A stretch of DNA of 64,000 nt, taken from Karstenula rhodostoma CBS 690.94. Taxonomy: Eukaryota; Ascomycota; Dothideomycetes; Pleosporales; Didymosphaeriaceae. Numbering within the stretch: the first letter of the stretch is position 1; the number at the start of each line of letters is the position of its first letter. A program made the position numbers and the translations under genes. The stretch spans positions 826,057-890,056 of the forward strand of contig MU001502.1 of NCBI GenBank assembly GCA_010093485.1, in the 5' to 3' direction. The notes under the pieces are model-generated. The model was given only the letters and a program-made list of their open reading frames with translations, did no database searches and had not been told where the DNA came from. Of this stretch, positions 1 through 14,210 are shown piece by piece.

Positions 1-159
1 TACTATAACTATATAGATACTCTTTAGAGTAATTAAAGTTAAGCTACTACTAATTTATATTATAATAACTAATACTTAGGCCTATCTTATAGAGTTACTA
101 TAAAGTATAATACTTATAAAGAGTAGATATACTATACTTAAAAGTATATATAGCCTTCT
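1..159 (+). mobile_element. Copia copy A, piece upstream of X1
   Basis: This stretch matches the reverse complement of about 42,990-43,150 in the better preserved Copia F. That is the region downstream of its RNase H. The match stops at 159, where element X1 starts, and the same Copia resumes at 9,970. The two pieces are therefore one plus-strand Copia split by X1. The rest of the element lies left of the window. Confidence 0.75.
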
Positions 160-254
160 AAAATATATTACTAATCTATATAAACTAAATTAGTATATTT
201 ATAATAAACCCTTATTACCTATAAAGATAAAAGAGGAAGTATATAGTAACTATA

Positions 255-3200
255 TAAGAATTATAGTATAGAAAAAAAAAGAATTTAAAAGAGTATAGTT
301 AGTAGGGCTAAATAGGCTAGAACTACCTAACTATACTAAAGAGGTATTTTACCTAGTATTATACTACTATTAAGGTAGTACTAAATTACCTACTAAATCC
401 TAGAAAGTAGTATTTTCCTTAAAAACCTAATTAATAAAAATCTATTATTACTATAAACTTTATTCTTTATATATAAGTACCCTAAAGTATAATTAGTAAA
501 TAGAGGTATTAGTTCTAATACCTAGCCTAATACTTATATATAAGCCTAGTACTAAGTAAACTAAAATAGTATATTCTAGTAAGGACTAATTACTCTAGTA
601 AGTTAGTAAATATACTAGATATTATACTTTATAATAGTAATATATTTAGTATAGATATAGGCTAGTAATATATCTAAATTTAGTTAATAAATATAATAGA
701 GCCTAATACTAGGACTAGTACTTATACTTAAAGAAATAAACTAGAAAGGTCTTAAAAATTTCCTAAAAAGCTATAATAGTATTAGACTAGAAATAAAGGC
801 TATAGACTAGATTTTTATTAATAGTTTTAAGGAGAGTATAATAGGTAAAGTAGAAAATACTATAATTAATAGCTATCTCCCTTACTAGGTACTAGAATAG
901 TAGCTTAGAGATAAGTAGGTTAATATTTTTCTAGAACTAGTAGATCTTATAAAAAGCTATAGCTAAAGAATATTAGCCTAATATTAGACTAATACTAGTA
1001 CTATACTTACTACTAGATTTATAGTAGTAAAACTTTTTAATACTATTAGTAGTTAGAGTAGATTACTAAGCCTTAATAGGTAAACTAAAAGTAGTAATTT
1101 TATAAGAGGTCTTAATAACTATTAAATAACTAAATAGACTAGCTATAATATATAAGTATAGGGCTAATACTTAAAACTAATACTTAACTTATTTTAAGTT
1201 TTAGTCTTACTCTTACCCTTACTACTAATAGGGTATAAAGGCTTAATCTTTCTATATAGTATTATACTAGTAAACTTATAAAGATTATTTATAAATAAAA
1301 TTAATTAAAAAGGGTTAATAGTTTATAGTATTAAGGTAAAGAAGAGAGAGAATAAAAGAGTAAAAATTATAATACTTATATAAATTATATAATAGGCTTA
1401 CTTAATACACGTATATAATATAAGTAAAAGTAAACTAGAAAAAAGTAAAGATAAAAGGTAATAAATTAGAAAAAGAACTCTATATTTATAAAAACTTAAC
1501 CTATTTAAGCTATTATAAATATATATAGGGTATTAGATAGTATTAGTCTATATAGTAAAAAAAGTAATAGAATATTCCTACTTTTAAGTAAGGTATATTT
1601 ACCTTTATTTTAGTAAGTAAATTATAAAGGCGCCTTAGTATTTATAGTAAAAATAAAAAGTAAATATATTCTAACTTTATAAAAACTTAATATATTTAAG
1701 CTATTTTAAGTATATATAAGATATTAAATAGTATTAGTCTATATAATAAAAAAAGTAATAGAATATTTCTACTTTTAGATAAGGTATATTTACCTTTACT
1801 TAAGTAAGTAAAAGTACCTTAGTATTTATAGTATAAGTACTTAATAGATAGATATATAATAGTAGGGTTTAATTATATAAGATCTACTTATAATATTTAT
1901 TAATAACTTCTTCTATTTATTTTTACTACCTTTCTTTTATACTTTATATTATAGGACTATATAGTTACTTATTTTATATCTAATATCTACCTATTATCTT
2001 ATACCTAATACTTATCTAATACCTCTACTATAGTAGACCTACCTAATATTAAGTAGTATAAAGGCGCTAGAAAGTACTCTTTAAATAAAAGTATAAAGAA
2101 AAATATAGCTATTTAGATAAAAAAAACTAATAAAAAGCTTACTATAGAGCGCGATAAAATAGTAGATAATATATATTACTTTAAATTCTAGAAGAATACC
2201 TTCCTACTAGCTATATAGCTAATTATTAATTAGTTACTAATAAGAGACTAGCCTAATATACTAAAGTAATTATATATTTAATTAAATAATATATATAATA
2301 TAATATAGTAAGTTAAAAAAATATTAAATAGTATTAGATACTAATATATTTAATAACTTTAATACTAAAACTACTTAGCACTATAAGGTAGTAGCCTATA
2401 CTAGCTAAGATATTAATAAAATTAAGGCTAAGTAGTTTATAAAGAAGTAAGCTTAGTATTTTAATATTTCTAGTTTCTCTACTCTAACTCTAATAATACT
2501 AATATTTACTTAACTACCTAATACCTTAACTAATACTAGAGCTTTATTATTAAAGACTTTAAACTAGTAATTACTTAACCTATCTACTATTCTTAAGAGA
2601 AATAAAAAAAAAAAAATTAAAATAAACTAGAAGGCCTTTAAATAAAAAGTTCTTAATACTAAAATTAATATTAAGAATATAGCTATACTTAATACCTAGA
2701 TTATTATAAGGGATAAAATTATTAAATATTTTAAAACTCTATATTAGAAGTAGAACTATCTTTATTAGAGTCTTAAGACCTTTCTTAATAACCTATAGGA
2801 TAAAGATCTCCTATTTATAAGTATATAAGTATTCTAAAATTAATACCTTACTAATATCTACTAGATATAAATTAAGTAAATACTAGCTAGGTTAAATATA
2901 TAAGTTTAGGATCTAATTCTAATAAAAAGGATATTAGTTTAAAAGAGTATAAAGGTAAGTTCTTATTTAAATTATAGTATTTTTAACTAATTTAATATAG
3001 TACTATATATTATATAAAATAACCTTATTAGCTATATAATATCTCTTTATATATAAGACTTTAAAAATTACTTACCTACTATTTATAATTCTATAGTCTA
3101 AGTAGAAGAGGATATTTATTAGTCTATTCTATATAGCCTAATTTACTAGCTTCTTCTACTAATCTATAGTCTATATAGTATACTAGAATATATATAAAGA

Positions 3201-6200
3201 AGGTATTACTCTATTACTTTCTAGTCTATATAAGAAATATATATTATATTCTACTTTATAAGTAAAATATTAGTTATAGTATTAGGTATTACTAATAAGT
3301 TAGGGACTATATATTTAGAGTAAGTAGATTTACTAGTAAAAAGGTTACTTATATTCTAGATATAGTATTTAGTAATAAGGAGAATCTACCTAATAATATA
3401 GATTAAATTATAGATATACTTTATAATACTAAGGATAAGAACTAGATAATAAATTAGTAAAAAATATAGTATTAGGTATATTAAAAGATATTAGGCCTTA
3501 TAATAGCTAGAAAATAGTCCCTAAGTATAAAAGTAACTAATTTAACCTCTATTATTTATTATTTTTTTTTACTTTTATATATTTCTTATCTTTAGACCTT
3601 AAATACTAAAAAGGAAAAGAAGTTTTAAATATAAAGTCTTTAATACTCTATATATATAATAGGGTAATATATAATAAACTAGTAATAAAGTCCTTCTCTC
3701 TAGATATAAATATTCTAGCTAAAGTAAAACTAAGACCTTAAAACTTATATACTATAATAACCTATACTAAATAAAGAGGAAACTAAACCTATATAATAAC
3801 TATCTAGTTATAAAGGAACTTATAAGATATAGGGAAAATAGATATAGTTATCTTACTTACCTTTATAGTATATAAACTAGGCCCTATATACTAATTAAAA
3901 GTAGTAAGAATAGCTAAAGGGGGTTCCTTTATATAGTCTATAATAGCTAGATATTATATAATATTATTAACCTTACTAATAGCTCTATTAATAAGACTAT
4001 ACTTAGTTTAAATATTAGCTAGAAGTATAATTTTAATACTAATAAAAAGGAAAAGTTTACTCTCTAGATTACTAGCTTCTATTAATAGTATTATTATATA
4101 TATAGGGTTATTATATTTAGTATAGTAGGCTAATACTAGCTAATATTAGTTTTAAAGATAATTATAATTAATTATATTAACTTTATAGTATTTAGTATAG
4201 AGGTATATAAAATTATAGAAAGTATCTATCTTTAAATTTAAAAGAATAGCCTTATAATAAGTTTAGAATAGTAACTAGTCCTATTAAGTACTTTTATTAA
4301 CTTAAAATTATAAGAGGGTATCTTAAAAGTTAGCCTTACTATCTCCTTATTAGTATTAAATAGTATTAAAAATAATAGTTTTTAAGAATTACTAGTAGAG
4401 CTACTTTATATAGATATTAATAGGTCCTTTACTTAATAATAGATTATATAAAGATCGCTAGATAATAGGTAATAACTAGTAAAAGTCTCTAAATATAATA
4501 ATATTTAGGCTAGTAAAAGGGAGGTATATAAATTAAGAATAAATCTTACTAAGTTAGGTACTAATCTAAGCTAGTATATTAAGACTAACTATAGACTTCT
4601 TATTAATAATAAAATAGTATATAGAGGAGAAAGTAAACTATAACTATTATAGAGTAATAGTAAATAGTAGTAGTATAATCCCTCCTATATATATAATTAG
4701 AATCTAGAAAAGGCTATTAATTATTTAGCTATTAATTAGGAATATAGTAACTCTAATAGGTATAGATTAGATAATAGGAGATAGTATACCTACTTCTTTA
4801 ACTAGTTAATTAAAGTAAGTTAAAATTATTTTAATAATATAGGTTTTACTAGTACTAGCTTTTTTATTAAGATTAATAAGAAGCTATAATAATACCCTTT
4901 TATTAAGGATTACCTTAAAATAGTTTATTACTATATTAAAAATAATTCTTTATTAAGTAACTAGAGTATTAGAGTTAATATTAAACTATTTTACTCTAGT
5001 AATAGAATACTCCTAGATTAACTATTTCTAGTAAGTTAAACTACTTAAGTCCTAGTAGTTATTATATTCCTTAGTACTCTAGTCCTTAGTATAGTTAATA
5101 GGTCTAGACCCTAGTATATCTTAGTTAACTAGTTTATTATTAATAGTAGGTTCTTAAACTACTAGCTTATCTAACTTAAATTAGTCTTAAATAGGTATTT
5201 CTTTAAGTTCTAGGTCTTCTACCTCTACCTAATTAAAATTATCTCTATAATAATTAATATACTTATAGATATAATATATATAATAATAGTAATAGGCCTT
5301 AGTATTAGTTTTAAATAACTACCCCTAAAAGTTATAAATATTATTTATATACTAGAAGAGATAATAAAGTATAAGTTTAATATAATAAAAGTAGACTAAA
5401 TCTAATATAAAAGAGTACTATAGATAATAAAATAAAATATATAATTTAGTCCTAAATTATTTAGAGGGGATTTTACTCTTATAATTAAAATATAGAAGGA
5501 AGTTAATATAATAAAAGCTATTAAGTATAAATAGGTATTCCTTATATCTCTAGAGTATTAACTTTCTACTCTAAAATAAAGTACTATTAGGATTAAACTC
5601 TTCCTTATTTATCTATTAGACTTAATAAAAAAAGAATATAATAGACTATACTTTTTTAGACTAGTAATTAATACTTATTATAACCTATATAGACTATATA
5701 AGTAAAAGGCTAAATAGTATATATATAACTTTTTAGATTAAATAGTCTCTTTCCCTAATTATTTTATTTATAAGCTTAGATATAAATAAAGTAAGAATAT
5801 AATCTTTATTTAGATAGGGAAAAATAGATACTATAAGGTTTATATAAAAAATAGTATATTTTTTAGTCTTTAAAATATATATACTAATATACTAAGTTAT
5901 ACTAGTTATACTAGTATAGACTTAGATATTAGTATTAGCCCTCTAGCCTAATACTAATATAGGATAAAAAGGATTAAGTTATATATAATTATAAATAGGT
6001 TTAAAGCGTCTATATTACTTTCTAGGGGGAATAATAAAAGTAGAGTATAAATAAATAGATTAAAGAGCCCTAAATCTATAGATTTCCTCTTCTATAATAG
6101 TATTTTTCTAAAAATAGTAATTAGAAATATATTAGTATATATAATACTAGATAAGAATTAATAATAATTCCTAATTATTAAACTTTATTTCTATAAAAGA

Positions 6201-7879
6201 AAGTAATAATAATATTATAATATTAATTAAAATAATAATACTATTAAATTATATTAGTTTAGAATAGGTTACTAAAATAGTATTAGACTAGTATTAGACT
6301 AAGTATTTAATATTAGCCTCTATAGCTAAAGGGCCTAATTCTAGATCTAGATCTAGAGTATTACTAATATAGTAGAGTCTATAATTATAGGTACTCCTAT
6401 ACCCCTACTATTTATAGTAATTCTAGGAGTCCTAGATATTAAAAAGAGGGATAAGGATATACTTTTTAAATATAATAAATTAAATATAGAAATAGTAAGC
6501 TATAATATAAGAATATTCTTTTAGAAAGTTCTAAATAAGTCTCCTCTATATATTTAAAGTTACTACCTACTACTCTTTAAATTATAGTATAAACTAGAGG
6601 AGATTATACTAAAAGTTATTAGTAGTAAAGAAAGTAATAAATAAGGTAGGACTTTTTAACTATTTAATTTAGAAAGTATTAGGTAGGTATTAGATAGTTA
6701 AGATTATAATAATTTACTATAGTATTAAACTTCCTACCTTTTTATTACTAATATAACTATATTCCCTAGAGCTAAGTACCTATATAAATAATAGAATTAA
6801 TTAGTAATACTCCTTAATTAGGCTCTAAAAAGGTAGTTTAAATATCCTTAATCTATAATAGAAGACTATTAATACCTTATCTAGCTATAAAACTAGCCTA
6901 TATTATAGATACCTTCTATATTATTATATTAAATAGAGTAAACTAAAATTAAAGATAGTAAGTAAAATATTTATTTTTATAATAAAGAAAGTAATATATA
7001 TAGGTAATAAGATTAATTTTTTATAGATAAGGCTTATTATAATTACCTATACTAGTAGGGTATAATAAAGGGAATATAAGACTTAAATAATAAATACTCC
7101 TAGTAAACTTAGTAATTAGTATTAGGTAAATAGCTCCTATAGAGAGGTAAATATAGCTAGTATAAAAATAAATTTAGTCCTAAAGAGATTTAAATTTAAG
7201 GATAGTTATATCTAAATTAGATATAACTAAAATCTCTAGAGGTTTATTTTTATTTTTATATATATTATTTTTAGTACTAGTTTTTTTATTACTACTATAT
7301 ATACTCTTACCTCCTCCTTATATAGAAGTAGTACTAGGTAGTATACTACTTATATTTAAAGGATAAGACTATTAGCTAAAAAAGGTATTAAATATAATAT
7401 TAGTTATTTAACTAGAACTAGAGTTTTTAAAACTAAAGTAAAAAACCTCTAGTTACTACTTAATAGAACTATTAATAAGAAGGGATATAAAAGTTTTATA
7501 ATTAATAATAATATTTTAGTAATTAGAATAATAGATAATTAGAAATAGAAGCTACTACTATATAATAGAATAATATATATAGTAGTCCTTTTTAAATTAA
7601 TAATTAATCTAATCTAGATTATCCCCCTTAGTCTAAATAAGTTTTAGAATAATAATCTTAACCTCTTAAGGAAATTATAAAAGTTAAGAAAAAGGTATTA
7701 CTATATTAATAGTAAAATTATAAATATAGCTATAATAATAGTATTAGGCCCCTTTATAGATATATATCTTTATAGTAACTTAGATTTAAATAAATAGATA
7801 TTTTTCTATATTAGTAAGAGGTAGTAATAATAAAAATAGAGGCCCTAAATCTATATTATTCCTATTTCTATATAATAGA
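255..7879. mobile_element. W: unidentified 7.6-kb segment inside X1
   Basis: W is the DNA between the two halves of X1. A second, inverted partial copy (equivalent to about 2,090-5,680) covers 38,749-41,600, 49,004-49,516 and 51,090-51,308, so W is repetitive. The only duplication I can make out at its borders is ATA (252-254 and 7,880-7,882). I find no convincing inverted repeats, LTRs or tail. Long stretches (about 2,040-3,530 and 3,770-7,270) read as protein-like if TAG/TAA are taken as Q/W, but I recognise no domain. One segment near 5,250-5,400 faintly recalls the catalytic region of a LINE reverse transcriptase; I do not consider it proven. A tandem duplication lies at 1,485-1,833. Confidence 0.5.
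1485..1833. repeat. Tandem duplication inside W, two units of about 160 bp
   Basis: The block at 1,485-1,649 recurs at 1,676-1,833. Both copies carry TTTATAAAAACTTAA near the start, AGTAATAGAATAT in the middle and TTAGTATTTATAGTA at the end. Most differences are C/T or G/A. Paired direct repeats upstream of coding DNA are common in the 5' regions of some non-LTR elements, but that role is only a guess here. Confidence 0.8.
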
Positions 7880-9969
7880 ATAAAATCTAGTCTATTATTT
7901 TTTATCTAATTCTAGTAGTAGTTATTATACTCTCCCTAAATAATATAGAGGTTAAATTACTAGTAATTATAAATAGAATAAGTACTTATCTAAATATTCT
8001 TAAATTTCTAATAGAATACTAATATATAGTTTAATTCTTTAGGTAGAAGTATAGATTCCTATAGATAGTCTAGATTTATAGAATTTAAAGGTTACTAAAT
8101 AGGAGGATCCTATTAATATATTTAGTCTTTAGTAGTTATAAAATTCTTTATAAAGAGGTCCTTACTATTAAATTTATCCCTACTACTTTTATTATTATAA
8201 TTAGGTATAGGACTATTAGAGGAGGTAAAGTCTAATACCTTACTTAATACCTATAGACCTAGGGATATAGGAGTAGGCTAGATAGATATTTATACTATTA
8301 TAAATTAAATAAATTTTATATCTAAATCCTTTATATATAATAGTAAAGGAGTATATAGTATTAATTATATTATATTTAGCCTAAGAGAGGATATTAGAAA
8401 AGGGATCTAATAAGCCTTATATAATAAATAATAGCTATTCTAAGATAACCTTTATAGGGTTAGTCTTATTAGGGTAAAGAACTATAAAAGACTTAGTAAA
8501 AATAATAGAGTATAAGGTATAGAATATAGTTAAGTTATAGTATTAATAGGCCTACTAATAATATAGTATTTAGAAAGAGATATAATAGAAGTTAGTAGAG
8601 AATATTTTTATTTATAATATATATAGTATTTCTTTAGTTTTCTATTTATAAAGATATTAAAAATTAGATTAAATAAATAACTATATTTATAGTAGAGTAG
8701 TATAGGTCCCTAGCCTATTATTACTAATTAATAGAGAGATAGTATATAGCTAGAATAGGTAATATAATATAAAAATATATCTATAAAGTAGATATTAGTC
8801 TAGGTATTAGATAAGGATATATATAAAAAAAAAAAGGTAGGATATAACTAATTTACTTTAAAAATTTATTTTATACTAATTTAGAAATATAATCTATTAT
8901 AGGAGGAAATACTTTTATTTACTATTATCTATATAATTTTAGAAGAAAGGGAGAATAATATCTTCTATAATAGATTTAAATTACTTAGCCTTATAAAGGT
9001 ACTACTTAGCCTATTTCTAAAGCTTTAGAATCTTATAAAAAAGAATATACTCCTAGTTAGGATTATTAAAATACTCTTTATATTACTAATACTATCCTAT
9101 AATAATTATATAGTACTTAAGAAAGGTATACTAATAAGGAAGTAAAGTATTATAAAGAGAATATTATATAATATCTATAATAAAATATAGTAAGTTAGCT
9201 AGTAAAGATATATAGAATAATAGTATACTTTTTAATATAAAAGGATATAGTATTATAACTTTAGAATAAATAAATTTAGGGGGTAATAGTACTTATAAAT
9301 CCCTATTAATATTAATTAAGATAATAATAAAGAGGGATATCTATACTTTATTCTATTTATTATAGTTATAATATTATTCTAGATAAGTATATCTATATTA
9401 TATATAATAGGTACTTTAGTACTAAAAGGACTTCTACTCTATTAGAAGGTATTAAGAAGCGCTATAAAAATAAAGGATATAAATAGTATTTTATAGGTAT
9501 AGAATATCTTAGAGGATATTAAAGTAGATAAAAGAGATAGTATAAGATTACTAGAAGTATTATTAAAATTAAGTATTATAATAGTATTATAGTAAAAGGA
9601 TAAATAAGGGATAAAGTTAAATTAAATTAAAAAGAAGATTTTAAGTTTTTAAAGTATTAGTTAGTATTAGGCTAGACTAATACCTAAAGAAGAATTATAT
9701 ACTAGATAAATATTTAGAAATATATAGCTAAGTTTAATATTTTATAACTAGAGTAGTTATAGATAATATATTAGTTATATTAGTATTTAGGAAAATATTA
9801 TTATATCGCGTTTTAAGGACTAATTAGAATATATAAAATACCTTTTTTTAGCTAATAGGAAGCCTAAAATCCTCTATTCTAATTAGGTAATATATAGCCC
9901 TGAGATTTAGCTAGTTATATAGAAGCTCTACTATAATAGTTTACTTCCTTACTTCGTTCGTTATAAATA

Positions 9970-11364
9970 ATAAATCTACCTCCTAGTTATTTATAAAATA
10001 AATCTACTAGAAGATAGGTAAAATAAAAATAGAAGTAGTAAAAATAGAGATAATAGTAGAAAAAATAAGTATAAAAGTAGGAATAAAAGTAAATAAAAAT
10101 AAAATAGAAATAAATAGAATAAAAATAAAAGTAAAAGAAAAAAAAAAGAGTTAGTTATTAAATAAAAGTTCTAGAAAGATATAAAATAAATCTTTTAATC
10201 TTTATTTTAATTCCTTAGTATAGTTTAAATATACTACTATAAATAATTAACCTTATAAGCCTATATATAGTTAGTAAAAATCTAAATAATAAAAAAAATA
10301 AAAAGAAATTATATTAAAGTTTAAATTATTATAGAATAGAATAAAGTATATTATATATATAGTTAGAAATAATAGACTATAATAATTAATAAAGTTTAAT
10401 TAAATAAATAGAGAATCTAGCTTATACTAGTTTATATAAGTATATATAATAGTAAAAGTAGTTATTTATATACTAGTTTATAATATTATAATAGAGACTA
10501 TCTAACCTACTACTTAAAGTACTACTTAAGTAGTTAAAGTAGCTTACTAGCTAGATAGCCCTAAAATACTCTTTTTTTATAGCTAGAGGAGTATATAATA
10601 CTAATAGAGGAGTTTAACTAGAAGTATAGAAAGTAAACTAAGTAGAAGGATAACTAAATTAATAAATTATTTAAAGAGTTATAGTAAATCTTTTAGTAGT
10701 AGCTATTTATTTAGCTTTAAGTTTCTTTTTCTATTTATATACTTTAGTAGTATAAGTTTTAGTAGTATTATTAGCTATTTAAAAGGTATAAATAGAGTAT
10801 TAAAAAATAAAAAGTAAAAATATACTATAAAATAAGATAATAGAAATAAAGAAAAAAAGTTTAAAAAGTATAAAAAATAACTTTTTATTCTATTTATCTT
10901 TACTAGTTTATACTATATAATAATTATTTACCTTATTTACTATTACTTACTATACTTAGTTATAAGATTACTACTATTTATAAGTACTATACTAAGTACT
11001 AGAAGTCTCTTACCCTAACTAATTAATATTATAAAACTAATAATAATATAATATAAATAAGAAATTATAGTCTAAGCTATATATTTTTAAGGGATACTAA
11101 TTTAAATAATTAAATTTTACTAATAGATAAATAATAAGCGCTATTTACCTAGAGGGTATATTAAGAATATAAATAATACTTAGTAATATTAGGGTTTATA
11201 GAGCTCTAATTAGCTATAATAAGGGGTACCTTAACCTAAGTACTAAACTAATTTAGGATAAGTATAGTATATAACTAGCCTTTCTAGTAATCTTTTTTTA
11301 TATTATAATCTAATTAATTCGCTTCCTAAATAAAGGGATATTTAAGCTCTTTTTCTCTACTATA
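9970..11364 (+). mobile_element. Copia copy A, 3' part with LTR
   Basis: This is the continuation of the Copia whose other piece is 1-159. It matches the reverse complement of 41,601-42,990 of Copia F. In order it holds an A-rich, formerly purine-biased low-complexity tract (about 10,020-10,150), about 1 kb of non-pol sequence, a purine-rich stretch CCTAGAGGG before the LTR, and a 206-bp 3' LTR at 11,159-11,364. Frames are broken by TAG/TAA throughout. Very few CA or TG remain, so it is more decayed than Copia F. Confidence 0.85.
11159..11364 (+). repeat. 3' LTR of Copia A
   Basis: Reverse-complement match to the Copia F LTRs, of equal length (206 bp). It begins TATTAAGAATATAAATAAT and ends CTCTACTATA. 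The terminal dinucleotides TA...TA are what RIP would make of canonical TG...CA. A CG-containing remnant (ATTCGCTTCC) survives near 11,325. Confidence 0.85.
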
Positions 11365-11975
11365 TATTACTATTTATAGATTAGAACTATCTACCCTTTT
11401 TTAAATAGGGGGGTAATATAATAAAGCTTAGGTTATATATACTAGATTAAAGAATTAAAAAGTAGTAGAGTATAATAATAAGTATAATTTAGAACTAGTT
11501 TAAATATTTAGAATATTCTAATACCTCTTTAAATACTTTAGAACTAAACTAGTTTCTTATACTACTATAATTTATAGATAATATAATTCTAGTAGTATAC
11601 TTAACTAACCCCTAAAATAGCCCTAATCTACTAAATAAGATCTAAAAGTTAGATAATTTATATAGGAACTAAGGAGGTTAATTAATTAGATTTTATAAAT
11701 AATAGGCTAACCTATTACTAGAGGTATCTAGATAAAAAATAAATATAATATACTAAAACTTATACACTAAAGTTATTTATTAAATATTATATAAATATTA
11801 GCTTATTTTATTTTATAATTTTATAATTTTCTACTATCCTTTTATATAAGGCCTATAGGTAGTAATTTATTTTAGAATTTTCTTAAACTAATATATACTC
11901 CTATATACCTCTAACTATTCTTAGAGCCTTATTAAATAATTACTTTACCTACGTTAATATATATATAGTAAGTAA
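11365..11975. other. Unidentified 0.6 kb between Copia A and Copia B
   Basis: I find no second copy of this stretch in the window and no recognisable frame. A run of six G followed by TAAT near 11,408 resembles the polypurine tract/LTR border seen in the Gypsy element at 23,984-23,997, so it could be the edge of another LTR element. That is a weak guess. Confidence 0.3.
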
Positions 11976-12948
11976 GGTAAGTAAATAAATTTAAAAAAAA
12001 GTACTTAAAATTAATTAACTAATAAATAGGTATATACTAGTTTATAGATTAAGATAAAGGGATATAAATTATAATAATTAACTAAAAAATAGATTAAATA
12101 TTAGTATATATATACTAATAGTAGATCTATTTTCTAAAGATAGTTTTTAGATTAACTTTATATATATATTTATACTAGTAGTAGATAAAACCTAGAATAA
12201 GTATAGAAGTTATAAGATACTAAATATAATTATAATAGTAGCTATACTTAAAAAACTAGAATTAATAATATTACTAGCTTATTTATATAAAGATAAACTA
12301 CTATTAGAATTAATATTTTAGGAATATCTACTTTCTTATTCTCTAGGAAAGCTATTTAATTAGGCTATAATTAAAAAGATTAATACTCTATAATAAAAAA
12401 GAAGTTAAATAAAGCTTCCCTAATTATAGGTAATAGAATATCTACTTTTATTAAAATAGGTATTTATATATAAACGAGATTAGAATAGCTAGTTTAAAAA
12501 CTATAAAACTTATATTATAGTAAAAAGAAATATTTAACTAAAAAATACCTTATACTTAACTTATACTACTATACTTATAGTAAGGTAATTTTAAGTAGTA
12601 ATAGTAATTACTATAAAATTTAATTTTAAAACTAAATAATATATTATTATAGAAGTATTTATAAATACTTTAATTATTATATATAATCTTATAACCTATA
12701 AACTACTAAATAAATTTAAGTTATTAAAAATATATAAAAGATTAAATTTTATTTTTTTTAGCTTAAGTAATTTACTATTTCTTTAGTATAAAGAGTTCTC
12801 TTACTTATTTAAAATAGAAGGGCTTAAAACTTTAAAGGAAGAACTATATTTATTCCTTTCTAAAAATAAAATTTTTTTAATACTTTTTCTATATAGATAA
12901 TATACTACTTCTATATTATAATAATTTTAAAGAGTAAGCTTAAATATA
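11976..12948 (+). pseudogene. Copia copy B, reverse transcriptase remnant
   Basis: This matches the reverse complement of about 44,330-45,310 of Copia F. Read with stops as former Q/W, it corresponds to the Ty1/Copia reverse transcriptase domain. The catalytic YxDD box falls at about 12,890-12,901: the first aspartate codon GAT (12,896) is kept, and the second is AAT, a G-to-A change of the RIP type. The element is cut at 12,948 by poly(A) elements and resumes at 16,643; the sequence GCTTAAATATA is present on both sides. It differs from Copia F in more than transitions, so it looks like an older or separate subfamily copy. Confidence 0.8.
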
Positions 12949-14159
12949 GCCTAGATTCTAATCTAGGCCTATAGGACTATATAGTATACTTATATAAAAG
13001 AGAGACCTTTTTATCCTTCTTTAATACTTATTTACTTACTTTTAGACCTTTATTTATATAATTTAGAACTTTTCTTTTTATATATTTTTATACTTTTTTA
13101 ATTATTAGTATAATACTAACTAATAGTTATTTAAATACTAACTTTCCTTACCTATATATACTAATATTCTTAAATTTTATCTATAGCTTATAACTTATAA
13201 CTTAGTATATTAGTATATATATATAATTTACCCTTCTATCCTTAATCTTCTTACTTTATCTACTACTATAGGGTAGCTATTACCTACTCTATATTTATTA
13301 ACTATATAGGTTACTCTATCTTAATTATAATTATCTTTATTATAAAGTCTAGCTCTTTTTAGCCTTTAAGAACTATTATAATTATCTCTTACTACTTAGT
13401 AGTAAAGTTCCTATTCCTAGTTAACTACTATAAAAGTAATTCTAGTAAGTTCTAGATTAGTAATATTATATTAGTAATACTATATATATATATAAGAAAC
13501 TTATTAATAGACTCTATAATTATATAGTTTATAGCTATAACTTATAATATTTATATACTAGGCTAATTATACTAATAGAGGTTAACTTACTAGATAATAT
13601 ACTTAACCTTATAGAAATCTATATTATTTAGATTTATACTATATATAAAATTAGTAGTATATATAAAGTTATATTTATTACTAATAATTAGTTACTTATT
13701 ATTAGTTATTTTAATAGAGTAGGATATTCTAGTATAGGTTTTTTTTTATAAGAGCTAGCCTTTATATATAGTACTATAAGTTACTTACTACTAGTAAATA
13801 ACCTTTCTTTTATATTTTTTTTTAAATTATAATATTATTAATATATAATATTCTTAATATTTTATAACTTTTCTATAATTATATATTAGGTATTAGTAAA
13901 TAAAGAGTATATTACTATATTAGTATTATATAGTATTATAATATAGTATTATATATTATAATATTATATAATACTTATATAGGTTAATACTTAATTAATT
14001 AAGCCTAGTACTATAGGTACTCTTTCTTCTTTCTCTCTTATTATAAATAGTATTATTTCTTAGAGCTATTTAATAGATTTATATAGAACCTTTAGATATT
14101 TCTTTATTACTAGATAGTTATAATAGTAGTTTTATATTAAAAAAAAAAAAAAAAAAAAA
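12949..14159 (+). mobile_element. Poly(A)-tailed element, copy 1
   Basis: It opens with the near-palindrome CTAGATTCTAATCTAG and ends in a pure A run (14,139-14,159) after TTTTATATT. The family recurs in full at 14,381 (minus), 28,686 (minus), 30,066 (plus) and 49,517 (minus). An A tail, flanking duplications of about 10 bp and 5'-truncated copies elsewhere in the window point to target-primed reverse transcription, as for LINEs and their non-autonomous partners. No reverse transcriptase can be read in its 1.2-1.4 kb, so it is probably non-autonomous. The poly(A) cluster that starts here interrupts Copia B. Confidence 0.75.
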
Positions 14160-14173
14160 TATATATAGATTAT

Positions 14174-14210
<37 letters not shown>

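Larger units (their letters stand above)
160..9969 (+). mobile_element. X1: unknown 2.18-kb repeat, split by W
   Basis: X is a repeat seen five times (here, 15,658, 34,633, 51,309 and 61,554). In this copy its first 95 bases are 160-254 and the remainder is 7,883-9,969. In three other copies these parts are directly joined, so the 7.6 kb between them is an insertion. The left end AAAATATATTACTAATC is the same in all copies that retain it; the right end is near TTATAAATA at about 9,969. I see no terminal inverted repeats, LTRs or poly(A). All three frames can be read through if stops are treated as former CAA/CAG/TGG, so coding capacity cannot be judged. It lies inside Copia A. Strand is arbitrary and follows this copy. 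Confidence 0.7.

Noticed and set aside
5250..5420. LINE reverse transcriptase active site in W
   Set aside because: A Y/F-x-D-D-like reading is possible only after assuming several restored codons, and flanking RT motifs did not line up.
7883..9969. X as a DUF3435 (Starship captain) gene remnant
   Set aside because: A short stretch vaguely recalled that family, but all three frames read equally well once stops are ignored and no catalytic R-H-R-Y set could be placed.
14139..14208. Telomere or centromere satellite from the long A runs
   Set aside because: The runs are the tails of poly(A) elements, flanked by target duplications.
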